Assembly (NCBI GenBank): GCA_002812745.2
Contig: NCSJ02000058.1
Location: 62,001 to 126,000 of the forward strand
From: Scytalidium lignicola
Lineage: Eukaryota > Ascomycota > Leotiomycetes
DNA: 64,000 bases
Direction of reading: 5' to 3'
Part shown: in pieces, positions 45,644 through 56,139 of the stretch
Numbering within the stretch: the first letter of the stretch is position 1
Layout: each line of letters begins with the position of its first letter
Program-made: the position numbers and the translations under genes
Notes under the pieces: model-generated
Seen by the model: the letters and a program-made list of their open reading frames with translations, nothing else
What the model was told of the DNA's origin: nothing
The model's database searches: none

Positions 45644-47851
45644 ATGCATCCTCTGCAGATCGCAGTTCGACTCCTGGCCTTCGCCACTCTGAGCGCGGCT
45701 GGTCCGCTGAGAATGCGACAGGGCGGAGGAAAATTTGGGTATGGAATATCTGGCTCCGCGGAAGGAGCACTCTCTCCTTTCCCGCTTACTCCTGATTCAA
45801 GGAAACTGACTGTGAGTAGTATTTTTAGAAGAATACCATTCTCGAATACCACGTCCATATCTACAGCTACTACCCCCGCGATTGCTAGTTCGAGCTCTGC
45901 TGAATTGAGATCCACTCTGACGTTCGACCTTACTACGATTATTATTGCGACGGATACACAGACTGGGTCTTCTCAGACTGGGGCTTCTCAGACCGGGGCT
46001 TCTCAGACTGCTTCGGTGACTGGGACTGAGTCTGGGGCTTCTAGTGGGTTGAGTAGTTCTCCTACGGCTAGTGTTTCCGCAGAGAGCAGGAGCAGTAGTG
46101 ACAGCAGTTCTACAGTATCGGGTTCTGTTACAGTTGGACCTACGGGTGGAATTTCAACTGGAACTTCTAGTGGATTGAGCGTCTCCACAGTTAGTGCTTC
46201 GAGTATCAGCAATAGCTCTACGATATCCTCTCCCGCTAGAACTACGAGTGCGGTCTCAACAAGGTCTAGCAGCTCTTCGAAGACGATTCTTGCTGAAACG
46301 GGAGCTGACTTTTCCATTGGATTTGCCACTCCTTTGACCGCTGCCCATGCCGGACCAACATCTCTTGAGCTAACGACATCAACTGGGATTTCTATATCTC
46401 CGAGTGCAACATCGATCAGCGCAGCATCTGTTCCACTGTTCTCTCTTAATAATACCAGCTCCATTCCTTTACCAACAGCCGTTACTACCACATCTCGGAC
46501 TGCTCCTGCTTCTGTCAGTGGCACATCTAGCACAGATTCTACTATAATAGTTACATTCACCCCTCCTGCAAATAGCAGCTCCAGATCCTCGGCTAGAACC
46601 ACCTCGAGCAGCGCGGCGAGCACCGTAATAAGTACCCAGAGCACCATTACCAAATCTTCATCAGGGTCTGTATCAACCCAGGCAATTCCAACCTTGCCGC
46701 CACCAACAATCAGCCAAATCCCAACCATCATCCCTGCCTCCCAAGCAACAGCCACAGTCCTCAACCCGTCGCAACTGGCAAGTAACCTCGCCACCGCAAA
46801 AGCATTTAACAACCTCTTCTCAACCCTAAACTTCTCTTCTCCTTGCACATCAGGAGAAATCGCTTGCATATCTGGGAATGTGGGTAATTGTAACGCGGCG
46901 GGAAGCTTTGTTATGGATGTTTGCAAATCGGGGACGAAGTGCTTTGCTGTCCCTATGAATGATACCATGGGTGTTTATGTGGGTTGTACTGATCCTGCTG
47001 CTGCGGAGGCTATGCTAGGGATTACTCCAAGTAGCAGTGGTAGTGTTAGTACTTCAGGAGTAGCATCTACTTTTGCTGCTACGACTACAACGCCCACAGC
47101 GGTGACTAGTTCTAGTCTAAGCTCTAGTTCGAGCCAATCATCTGTGGTTACGCCTGCAGCTGTCTCTACCAGTTCCAGTCCCACCATATCCTCGGGCTCG
47201 GGCTTAGGCTCAAGCTCAAGCTCAAGCTCAAGTGAAATTGTGTCACCAACGTTTACACCGGCGGTTGTCTCGAGTAGTTCCAGCTCATCTTCAATTTCAA
47301 GTCAGTTGTCAACATTTGCACCAGAAGCTGTTTCTACTACTACATCTGTCCAGAGTACTCCTCAGAGCATTCAAACACCTCTGGAACCGTCATCACCCAC
47401 TTCAACTTCCACATCAGTTATCAGCACGAGTAGCGATACATCAATCGCACTCACCACTCAGGCAGCTACGCCACCTGCTTCGCCCACATCGCCATCTGAT
47501 ACGACACTTACAACAACAGTCCAGCAAATCTCCACGTTCATTGTGACCATTACACGTCCTACACCTGAAGCGACATCAACACCAGCATCGCAAGACCCAC
47601 CACCATTTTCACTACGTCCAGATGGAAGTGCCGGTGGCAACGGCAATGGGAACGGTAACGGGGGAGGTGGCGGGGGTATTGACAGCGGCCTCCTAACCAT
47701 CATCCCTGTGCCAAACGGAGGAAACCCAATGGCAACAGTGACAGTTACCATCACGGCTAACGCTGCTGTGTTGAAGGAGACGGTGACCGAGACAGTTACT
47801 GCGACAGTTACGACAACTGTGCGAGACGGATTTGGAAAGCGGTGGTTTTAG
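45644..47851 (+). CDS. CBM19 chitin-binding, Ser/Thr-rich secreted protein
   Basis: Single exon, 735 residues. Signal peptide (MHPLQIAVRLLAFATLSAAG). Most of the chain is Ser/Thr-rich, probably heavily O-mannosylated. In the middle, residues about 382-460, is a Cys-containing domain of the CBM19 type: FNNLFSTLNFSSPCTSGEIA, then CISGNVGNCNAAGSFVMDVC and GTKCFAVP. CBM19 binds chitin and is known from yeast chitinase Cts1-type proteins, but no glycoside hydrolase domain is present here. A Gly/Asn-rich segment (GGNGNGNGNGGGGGG) lies near 662-680. The C-terminus (TATVTTTVRDGFGKRWF) lacks a hydrophobic tail, so no GPI anchor is expected. Likely a wall-bound or matrix protein. Confidence 0.85.
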   Translation: MHPLQIAVRLLAFATLSAAGPLRMRQGGGKFGYGISGSAEGALSPFPLTPDSRKLTVSSIFRRIPFSNTTSISTATTPAIASSSSAELRSTLTFDLTTIIIATDTQTGSSQTGASQTGASQTASVTGTESGASSGLSSSPTASVSAESRSSSDSSSTVSGSVTVGPTGGISTGTSSGLSVSTVSASSISNSSTISSPARTTSAVSTRSSSSSKTILAETGADFSIGFATPLTAAHAGPTSLELTTSTGISISPSATSISAASVPLFSLNNTSSIPLPTAVTTTSRTAPASVSGTSSTDSTIIVTFTPPANSSSRSSARTTSSSAASTVISTQSTITKSSSGSVSTQAIPTLPPPTISQIPTIIPASQATATVLNPSQLASNLATAKAFNNLFSTLNFSSPCTSGEIACISGNVGNCNAAGSFVMDVCKSGTKCFAVPMNDTMGVYVGCTDPAAAEAMLGITPSSSGSVSTSGVASTFAATTTTPTAVTSSSLSSSSSQSSVVTPAAVSTSSSPTISSGSGLGSSSSSSSSEIVSPTFTPAVVSSSSSSSSISSQLSTFAPEAVSTTTSVQSTPQSIQTPLEPSSPTSTSTSVISTSSDTSIALTTQAATPPASPTSPSDTTLTTTVQQISTFIVTITRPTPEATSTPASQDPPPFSLRPDGSAGGNGNGNGNGGGGGGIDSGLLTIIPVPNGGNPMATVTVTITANAAVLKETVTETVTATVTTTVRDGFGKRWF
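47208..47231 (+). repeat. (GCTCAA)4 microsatellite coding poly-Ser
   Basis: Four exact copies of GCTCAA in the Ser-rich part of the CBM19 gene; in frame they read AGC/TCA serine codons, so copy number change would only alter the number of serines. Confidence 0.85.
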
Positions 47852-48216
47852 GGTCATTCATATGACTGGAACTTTTGTTTTTTCGTTTATAGGGGGAAGA
47901 GAAGAAAGTGAGATAAAACCAAAAAATTTGCGATGTCTTTTTGAGTATATACCATAATAGATGGCCTTTTTTGTAAGGCACTTAATAAATTAATAACTAT
48001 CAATCAAAGGTACATATCTTTTTACATATGTGTACTGTTTTTGCTTCCGTTGATCCAAATAATACAAGTTCCGTTACATTTTCTTTCGAAGCCATATACC
48101 GTAATCCCATATTCCAACAAAAAAAAGAAACTTTTATCACTGGAAAAAGAGACAAAAACATCCCCTCAAGAATGCTTCTTAAAAGGGAAAGAAAGAAGAA
48201 AAAGACAAAAAGGATC
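47852..48216. other. Convergent 3' region
   Basis: 365 bp between the stop codons of two convergent genes, with A-rich stretches on both strands suited to 3' end formation. No gene seen. Confidence 0.6.
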
Positions 48217-49845
48217 TCACTCCAAAAACCCCCACAAGTTATTCAAACTCTCCGCCAACGCTGGATGAGCCCACACCGCATCCCTCAACACCTCCCACCT
48301 AACCTTGCCCAAAATCGCCATCTGCACGATACTCATGACCTCCCCACCCTCGACCCCAAGACAGGTAAACCCTAGTATCAGCCCCGTCTCGGAATCCACA
48401 ACCGCCTTCATCATCCCGCGCGTCTCGTCCGTTTCAAGCGCCCGCGCTACGTATGACATGGGCATCTTGGCCGTCTTGATACGTGTTTTGTTATCCGGGA
48501 AGAGCGCGCGGGCTTCATGTTCGTGGAGGCCGATGTGGCCGAGTTGTGGGTCGGTGTAGACTACGTAGGGGACGAGACGGGATTTTGTGGAGAGGCGATT
48601 TGTTGGATCGGGGATTGATGTGGTTTGAGATTTGGAAGAAGAAGAGGAAGAGGAAGAGGAGAAGGAGGGAATGGTTAGGAGATTGTGTTTGAGGATGCGG
48701 AAGTCGTCGTAGGATATATGTGTGAATGCTGGTGGACCTTTGACGTCTCCGAGGACGTGGATGTTTGGGACGTTGGTTTCGAGGTATTCGTTGCTGGCTA
48801 TGTAGCCTTTTGTGGTTGTGGATATACCGGCGTTTTGAAGGTCTAGCTTCTCTGTGTTGGGGATGCGGCCTGCTGCTGCGAGGAGGTGGGTTCCTGTTAT
48901 TGTTTTCTCTCCCTTGGATGAGCCATCGGCGGCTATGGTGTGGAATTTTAGATCAAAATACCCTTCTCCTTTACTGGATGATTTTGAGATGCTGGTTGCC
49001 GTGGAGTTTAGATTGACGATTAAGCCATCTTCTTTGAGAATGTCCACTAGACAGTTTGCGATCTCTGGGTCTTCTCGTCCTACCAATTGCTTTGCTCGTT
49101 GGATTATGGTGACATTGGCTCCTAGACGACGGAACAACTGTGCAAATTCACAGCCCACGTATCCTCCTCCTAGCACAACTAGGTGTTCCGGGACCTCATC
49201 CAATTCCATAATAGATGTTGAATCAAGTACTCTACTTGGATCAATATCTTTCAAGCCGGATAGCTTGGGAGGTGCAGGCCGTTCGCCGGTATTGATGAAT
49301 ATTTTCTCTCCTTCAAGAACCCTTTCTCCTCCATCGTTGAGCTTGATCTTGATTTTTCTAGTATCTAAAAAGCTTGCAGTGCCTTTCACGATGTCAACCC
49401 CGGCCTTGGTAGCACGATTCTCACTCCCACTACTAAAGCTCTCGACGATATCTCTCTTACGTTGTCTTACTTTCTCCATGTTGACGGCGAAATCATTCAC
49501 GCCACTTTTCGAGCCCGATAAGTGAATCCCATAGTCCGGGCCACGTCGGGTAAGGTATGCAACTCTTCCCGAAGCAATGAGGGTTTTGGTTGGAGTGCAA
49601 CCTTCGTTCACGCAGCATCCACCAATGTGAGTACTCTCAACTAGAGCTGTCCGTTGCCCTGCTTGGGCAAACGAGACGGAAAGAGGAGTGCCGCCTTGGC
49701 CAGAGCCAATGATTATGGCGTCGTATTTTGATGTTGGGGCTGTCATTGTTGAATATAATAGGGAATTAATTGAGGAAGTCTTTAAAAGGGGGGTACGGTT
49801 GAGGAGTCTGATATGGATTGCAAGTAAGAAAGTGCGGGGTATCAT
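48217..49845 (-). CDS. Pyridine nucleotide-disulfide oxidoreductase, class I (mercuric reductase-like)
   Basis: FAD/NAD(P)H-dependent disulfide oxidoreductase of 542 residues in one exon. After a basic, acid-free leader (IPRTFLLAIHIRLLNRTPLL), which looks like a mitochondrial presequence, the FAD site reads DAIIIGSGQGGTPLSVSFAQ, and the redox-active disulfide CVNEGC is in GGCCVNEGCTPTKT. The second dinucleotide site is VVLGGGYVGCEFAQLFRRLG; the second FAD motif is NIHVLGDVKGPPAFTHIS. A dimerisation domain follows (YTDPQLGHIGLHEHEAR) with HPALAESLNNLW at the end, where dihydrolipoamide dehydrogenases have HAHPT. A start at 49746 (MTAPTSKYD) would give a cytosolic form. An insert of nine serines, encoded by GAA/GAG repeats on the plus strand, precedes the interface domain. 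True substrate unknown; no heavy-metal-binding domain is seen. Confidence 0.9.
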   Translation of the reverse strand: MIPRTFLLAIHIRLLNRTPLLKTSSINSLLYSTMTAPTSKYDAIIIGSGQGGTPLSVSFAQAGQRTALVESTHIGGCCVNEGCTPTKTLIASGRVAYLTRRGPDYGIHLSGSKSGVNDFAVNMEKVRQRKRDIVESFSSGSENRATKAGVDIVKGTASFLDTRKIKIKLNDGGERVLEGEKIFINTGERPAPPKLSGLKDIDPSRVLDSTSIMELDEVPEHLVVLGGGYVGCEFAQLFRRLGANVTIIQRAKQLVGREDPEIANCLVDILKEDGLIVNLNSTATSISKSSSKGEGYFDLKFHTIAADGSSKGEKTITGTHLLAAAGRIPNTEKLDLQNAGISTTTKGYIASNEYLETNVPNIHVLGDVKGPPAFTHISYDDFRILKHNLLTIPSFSSSSSSSSSKSQTTSIPDPTNRLSTKSRLVPYVVYTDPQLGHIGLHEHEARALFPDNKTRIKTAKMPMSYVARALETDETRGMMKAVVDSETGLILGFTCLGVEGGEVMSIVQMAILGKVRWEVLRDAVWAHPALAESLNNLWGFLE

Positions 49846-50375
49846 GAATATCAGCAAGAGGAGTCAATTATCAGGTTCGGAGATGAACCTTTCAAGTATA
49901 AGCTGAATGATCAAGGAATTGGGATTAATTTTTAGTTCATATGGAACTTTGTGCTTTATATAAGTTGGTATGACATACTTCGTCATCAGGAGGGATGAAG
50001 TAAAGAGCTATAGCTATGGTGGGTCCTGAATAATCACCCCGCATTGGAGGCGGTGTACCAAGGCAGAATGACCGCCGAACCCCTCCATGTCACCCAAAGA
50101 GGAAAGTGGCAGTTCCTTCTACAAAAACAACTTGTTATAGCACAGAACACAGTAATTGGGGAGATTTAAAATAAGCTATTTTTTCATTTAGGAGCTCTTA
50201 ATCTAACATTCACCTGGAATGAACTTGCTTTTAGGGATAGAGATCTATATCTCGTCCTCGTAAGGAAGTAGATAAGTGGAGCGAGAACATGCAAATAGAC
50301 ACTGACAATGTATCAAGTTTCCTTTAGGAAAGTTGAAAAATAAACCTTCACATAGGTATATGTTCAAGGAAGGAC
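49846..50375. other. Intergenic region, no gene seen
   Basis: 530 bp between the reductase promoter and the end of the next gene, both on the minus strand. Nothing recognisable. Confidence 0.6.
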
Positions 50376-52257
50376 CTAATTCTTGCGGCAGAGTTGTGTC
50401 TCGCAAGAGTTATCATACCAACCAAGCTTCAAATCATCCATCCACCAGGCCGCCGCAGATCCAGCAACGGTGACATTAATTTGGATGGAAGTGAGAGATT
50501 TGAAACTACCATCAAGAGCAACCTTCTCGAGGGCACAGTTTTCTAGAGTAGGACATGCCGGAATTGAGACATGCTGAGCTGCAACAGTAAACTTTGACCT
50601 AGTGTCAGCGAGATATTGATATCCGGTGAAAATGAAGTCGCAGTCAGGGCCTGTAGAATTGCAACCAAAGGAAGCACCGTAGACATTGAAGTTATAGCAA
50701 CCAGAAGTTCCATTTGCATCGTAGATCTGTCCCGTTGTACTAGATTCATGGGTATTAACATTGACTGCGTTGGGAATAAATTCAGCAAGCTGCTTTCCTG
50801 ACGATGGTAGATATGGAGCTGTAGGTGGCGGGACTACTACAAATCCATTGGTAAATCCGAATTTGTGGTATGGACTGAAAATCGGTGCTGGCTTGGTGGT
50901 GTTGTAGTTCTGGCTATAAACTGAGAGAGGGGGAATATCGTCAAACTATAGTCGATTAGTGTACAGTCAAGGAAAACGACGGTTCAAATAAATTGAGGCT
51001 TACGTTAAGTGAAAACTCAGCCTGCTCTCCACATGCAGCCTGAGTGCTAGTCGGAGTGTATATTGAAGTAACATCAGAGGATGGACTAGTAGATGATGTT
51101 GCTTCGCCATATGCCGAATATGAGCTGCTTGAAATTGTCGAAGCTCCATAGACTGGGATTGTGGAGATGAAACTTATGGCGGATGAGACCGAGGCAGTAG
51201 GATTAATACCGATGGTTGAACTAGAGACCGAAACTGTCGGAAGAACATAGGATATTGATTTGATTGAACTAGAAATCATAGGAGTGGAAGTTGAGTTGTA
51301 ACCATTGGAAGAGTAATGTGGACCATAAGAGGGGCCATATGCTGTTATGATGTGGGATTGGGTGCTTTCTGGTGTTAGACCAATAGAAATTGACGATGCC
51401 AGTGTAAATGAGATCTCAGTAATATTATTAATAGAAATAGTAGTAACACTAGTAGAAGCTCTGGCGGAGTCAATTGCCGACGTGGTAGTATTAATTGGTA
51501 CAGGGGTAGCAGTAGTGTTGGCCGGAACAACAGTATTGGCAGTTGATCCAACTAGGACATCAGTTACCGTCGTGGTTCCTAGTGTACCACTAGTGGGGGC
51601 TTCAAGGCCAGCTGAAGAGCTTCCACTTGATAAAGTCTTTGTAATAGTGTAGTAGTGGGTGATGTACGTCGTGCTTGCAATTGTCGAGGTGGATAATGTT
51701 GCAGTTGCAGTAGTCGAGGTTATTGCAGGGGTCGCAGAAGACAAACTAGGTTCTGTTGTCAAGGTCATGACTATGGTGTACTCAGTTGTAACATAGACTG
51801 TGCTCTTTACCGTCGAGGTAGGCAACTCAGTTGAGTAACAAGTTGATGGAATCGGAATAACGGTCTCAGTGATGGTCTGAATGGCGATTGACTCGGTAGA
51901 GCTAAGTTCTGGTGGAGATACCTCGGTGGAAGTACTGGGGAAATAAACAGTGGTAGTTGAAGTGAACGCAGTAATGGTGGTTGTCCTCTCAAGGGTCTGG
52001 GTGGAAGTTCTGGTGGAGATTCCAGCAGCAGAGATAGCAGAGACAGTAGATAAACCGACAGAATAAGCAGGAGAACTGGGAAAACCGAAGGGAGAGTAGG
52101 ACGAAACAACCATTGGGCAGTCTGTAACAGTGACGTAAACAGTAGAACCACTGTTCGAGCTGTTGAAGTATGGTCCGTATGACTGAAGTGGTGCAGCCAT
52201 TCCAACTGATGCCAGCCCGAGGGCGGCAACAATGAGATTGAAATTAAGTACAGTCAT
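50376..52257 (-). CDS. Ser/Thr-rich secreted protein with conserved Cys-bearing C-terminal domain
   Basis: Exons 52257-51004 and 50945-50376 give 607 residues. A signal peptide (NLIVAALGLASVGMAAP) is followed by about 380 Ser/Thr/Val-rich residues with repeats such as TTVYVT/TTTVTDV and several N-glycosylation sites. The last 190 residues form a globular domain: FDDIPPLSVYSQNYN, YHKFGFTNGFVVVPPPTAPY, DFIFTGYQY, CPTLENCALEKVAL and AAAWWMDDLKLGWYDNSC. Such domains occur in many ascomycete secreted proteins (I believe DUF7371) and are suspected to be lectin-like or wall-binding; that is inference. The start at 52257 is the first ATG before the signal peptide. Confidence 0.8.
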
Positions 52258-53592
52258 CACCGGATCTTTGAGTTCAATTCAATAACGCGTTGAATGAATG
52301 AAAATGTGAAAAGTCGTAGGAATGAGCGTTGATGTGGAAGTTTAAAGGAGTGTTTTGTGTTGACGCGTGGCAGAAAGAGTTGAGAAGTTGAGGGAGAAGT
52401 GTGGAAGGAGCAAGGTTGGCGGGACTGGATCGCTATCACCCCATATTCCTTCCCACTTGCAGTGCAATTTACCACTAGGTATAAAGAAACGCCTGAGGAT
52501 ATAGACAAACAGAGGAATGAGTGGTTTGTATTTTCCCTTTCACTTAAAATTCCCTTCTATATGGAAACCTTAGCTGATACGAGCTTCACTTCCATTTTTT
52601 TGAAATTGGAAAAGGGTACTACAGGAAAAGACTATGGTCGATATGCGGGATCTTTTCTAAAAGGAAATATATGACATGCACAACATGTTGTAATGTACCT
52701 CGTAACATGGCCCGATCCAAAAGAGCGAGTTTTAATCAAGAAGCTACTGGTAGAAGATATAACTTACATGTGTATCGTGGCCAATTACCTGGTATAAATT
52801 TCTATAAGACTCAAGAATTAATATAAACAGGATAGACGATGATTTTGAGTGGAAGTGGGCCAAACTCATGGATCAAACTTTTAAAGATTTTGTTTCCAAA
52901 CTCTAGTCATTGGGCCTTAAAACAGTAAATATATGTCACAGCCGCAATGAGATAACGGTGATTGATCGTTTTTGAACGTCTTACCGTTCTCTAATTATGG
53001 CACTCGCTAGTGGGAAATTCAAACAGTTAAAGGAAAGCAGAGAGCAGGAAAAGAGACAATGTGTAGGATAGCACAAGAGATTGGATGAAGCCAGTACACA
53101 ACTATTCCGCAACTCATTTATGGGAAAGTGAACACAGCGGTTGTACTTCGGTCCTTTGACCTCAAGGTACCTGTTAAGAGAGAGCCAAGTAGTACTAAGA
53201 TTTTGGCAAAAGCCATACCTGAGATTAAATTGTACAGACCAATCACGTCTATGTCAAAATATTAGCATATCATAGAAGTGGCATAGTTTTAGTGTTTGTT
53301 AGATGGATAGTAAGGCAACGAGGAAAGGAAGACACTTACACTAGTGATTGCGTGGCGCATGAGACGTTACACTTTCGTTGTACTTGTTAGGCTGGGGCTG
53401 TAAAGTGATCATTTTCTCTCTCTTCTGATGTTACTGTAGGTGAAGGTAGGAGGTAAGGCAACGAGGACGGGAGAACTAGGCCCCAAGCAGCGCCCCGGAG
53501 AAGCTGGAGGGTTAAACTGTGGTCAACACCTGCGGACAGCTTATCCAATTTCACTCTGGAGTTGGTGAATTTCCTCCCCCTTGCCTTTAATA
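52258..53592. other. Intergenic region, no gene seen
   Basis: 1.3 kb upstream of the secreted-protein gene and downstream of the F-box-like gene. Short frames only, no repeat or RNA gene found. Confidence 0.6.
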
Positions 53593-55143
53593 TTAGAGCG
53601 ATCTTATCTCCATCTGCTTTTGCTGCAAAGATATCGCGTTCAGCAACCTCCCTTTCAGAACCAAATAGGAAAGGACAGATATGTAGCCCTCCATAAGATC
53701 TGTCTCTAGGTGAATCTGCTCTGTCTGAAGCTCGTGGTAATCGCTGTGCTCACTTGCTACAATCCTCCAGGACTCCTTTTCCTGTGTGCCAAGCTGGCCG
53801 AGCCAAGTACTCAGCAACTGGATTCTTGGTTGATTTATTCGTCTTTCATATCGGAATATGCACGCATATCCCTCTCCACCGTTCCATAGTTCCATGACTT
53901 CAAGCTGTGGCATCCTTTGCGCTGCTAGTGCTGCGGTCTGGATCAGCTGATTGTAGTCCGCGGGGTTAAGGAAGAGAGAAGTAAGAGACAGGTACTTCAA
54001 GTTCTTCCACTTTACTTCGTTCTTATATTTTGGATTCGCCCCAGGCCAGAAAGCATAAAAGAAGTCCTTAGCATCAACGTTGATGGAGGCATGCAGGTCT
54101 TCAAAATTCCGACTGGACCTTGCAAGATCTTCACCCAGAAGAGTGTTACGCTCTGGCTCAGTCTCTAGTTCAGTCTCCTCATCGTCGGATTCAATGTAGT
54201 CCTCAAATATAGCTACTTTTCTCAGACTTCGCCTGTATTTAAACACATCGAGAAACAAAATATTATTTTCATCATCTCGTGTTTTCCGGCCAGAGTAATG
54301 TTTCGTATTGATTCCACGCCATGCTTCGTAGGTAAAGTTCTCGAGTTGAGTTAGAGACTTGATAATCGGCTGTAAGGCCTTGGATACTGAAAACGCTCGA
54401 TAGAACTGTCGACGAATAACAAGCGTCTTAACCAGCCTCAGCTTAGGCAGTGTCCGCATCTTCCTAGCAGATTGTGCACGTAAGTTGAACTTCAAACCGT
54501 CAGGGTGCCCAAAGACTCTCATTTTGTCACCTTCGCTTATCCATTGCACTCGTAACCCATCCCCCCAACCATGAGTAGGGTCATGAGGTTGCTCCTTGTA
54601 GCCATCTTCATTTCTACTCCATGCAGTATCATTGATTCGACTGTCTAATTCTTTGAAAAGATGTTTTGAGTCGCTTGGAGAATGAGCACTTAGCTCTAGT
54701 GTTAGTCCTTTCTCATCAAACTCCCTTTTCTTTTGCCAGGTAGATAAAATAGCAAAGAGATCCCAAAGTGCGTTAGTAAAGATAGAGTTGTTTCTATTAA
54801 TCTCCACAGTCGATTCTGGCTTATTGCACAATCTACAGTCGTACTCGGGAAGCTCCAACCGCAGCCAGATCCATTGCAAAAAGAACCTTCGCTGACCTTG
54901 TACGATACTGTTGAATTCGGGGAGGTCTGATTGATGTAAAGTGAGAGTCCTAAAGTTTCTTCGCTCGAAAAAGTACTGCCACTCTCGACAGACAGTCGCG
55001 TAGGCTGACAGGATATGATACCGTGGTGGAATTGTTGTTTCCTCATTTAGATTTGCTAATAATAATCCGAGAACAATCGTTCGTAATTCCGGTGGTAGAT
55101 ATTCCCAGTAAAATGTCGAGTTCTGATAGGACTGGGGAGACAT
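53593..55143 (-). CDS. F-box-like / DUF6546 protein
   Basis: Single exon, 516 residues from the ATG at 55143; the frame is open to 55284 but homology starts after MSPQSYQNSTFYWEYL. The N-terminus YLPPELRTIVLGLLL is F-box-like. The body has the blocks of the fungal DUF6546 family: REWQYFFERRNFRTLTLHQS, LWDLFAILSTWQ, LTLELSAHSPSDSKHLFKEL, VKTLVIRRQFYRAFS and a C-terminal PQLEVMELWNGGEGYACIF. Such proteins are thought to be substrate adaptors of SCF ubiquitin ligases, but direct evidence is lacking. An acidic patch (ESDDEETELETEPE) is notable. Confidence 0.75.
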   Translation of the reverse strand: MSPQSYQNSTFYWEYLPPELRTIVLGLLLANLNEETTIPPRYHILSAYATVCREWQYFFERRNFRTLTLHQSDLPEFNSIVQGQRRFFLQWIWLRLELPEYDCRLCNKPESTVEINRNNSIFTNALWDLFAILSTWQKKREFDEKGLTLELSAHSPSDSKHLFKELDSRINDTAWSRNEDGYKEQPHDPTHGWGDGLRVQWISEGDKMRVFGHPDGLKFNLRAQSARKMRTLPKLRLVKTLVIRRQFYRAFSVSKALQPIIKSLTQLENFTYEAWRGINTKHYSGRKTRDDENNILFLDVFKYRRSLRKVAIFEDYIESDDEETELETEPERNTLLGEDLARSSRNFEDLHASINVDAKDFFYAFWPGANPKYKNEVKWKNLKYLSLTSLFLNPADYNQLIQTAALAAQRMPQLEVMELWNGGEGYACIFRYERRINQPRIQLLSTWLGQLGTQEKESWRIVASEHSDYHELQTEQIHLETDLMEGYISVLSYLVLKGRLLNAISLQQKQMEIRSL

Positions 55144-56139
55144 CCTGCTTTTTAGTGATCGCACGTAAGAAGTAAGACTTGCATTGAACTTCCAACAGGC
55201 AGAGGCATCACACATCCATGTTGTTATGGATGCAATGTAGCAGCTGCACGACATCCTTTCGATATAGGTGTTGGAAACGTCCACGGTCTTGAAGTTCCCT
55301 GGAAACTTTGTAGTGAGTACATTAACCTGGATTCATCAAGAAAACAGCATTTTAAATATAGTTATTAACCTTGATGACCACTGATGCAAGCCATCCAGGT
55401 GTCCAAAGCTCATGGCGTTAATGTCTAATTATAGCTGTTCCGGTGCAAACACGAATTCTCCCAATTTACAAAACTCGCGCATGGGAAGAACTCGGTTTGT
55501 GATACAGATTCATCTTCTGATATAATTCATTCATGTATATCTCTTGACTTTAGTCGTACCATGACTAAACTCAAGCATAAGGTTCTTGAAATGACCTATG
55601 ATGGGCACAGGATGTTTGTCCAGAGTGCTAAGGTACTAATTCTAAACTTAGAATTAGAGCCGGTAGCTTCTTATTTCTAGTTTCGTACCTATAGGATGTT
55701 ATGCACTGTAAATCCTTTAATCATAGGACACTCTAGTACCATGGTCGCGTATATTCATAGCGCCTTTCATTGAGGTTGCACGCGCAAAGGGAAAGACAGC
55801 GACAAGCCGAGCAGCTACGTATGCCAAGGTTTGGCTGATGCCAAATTGAGATAAAATTGAGACACTAGAATTGAAACCAGCAACTTTTGAGCTTGGCTGG
55901 ATAGCCTCAAGTGGGGAGGTGGTAGACATCTTTTCGTGAAGAGACGCGATGCTTCTGATAGACGACATGGTTGCGCCGCTGGCTGGTCCTTTGCAGACCG
56001 ATTGGATGACGAATGCAGCTGCGTGCGTCATCCCGCCAGGCTTCAAGATTCCCGAGGCGATTAGGTGCTGACGATATAAACAGTGAATGTCAACTATCAA
56101 CGTTTGCTCTCTACAAAAATTTTCTACCTTGTCACAAAC
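55144..56139. other. Intergenic region with a doubtful antisense frame
   Basis: 1 kb between the divergent F-box-like and EI24-type genes. A 145-codon minus-strand frame (56154-55717) overlaps the start of the EI24-type gene and matches nothing I know; I do not call it. Confidence 0.5.

Noticed and set aside
46003..46968. 321-codon open frame antisense to the CBM19 gene
   Set aside because: It mirrors the Ser/Thr-rich repeat codons of the real gene and has no signal, domain or start context; such long antisense frames are a by-product of biased composition.
48854..49525. 223-codon plus frame
   Set aside because: Lies wholly antisense inside the intact disulfide oxidoreductase gene.
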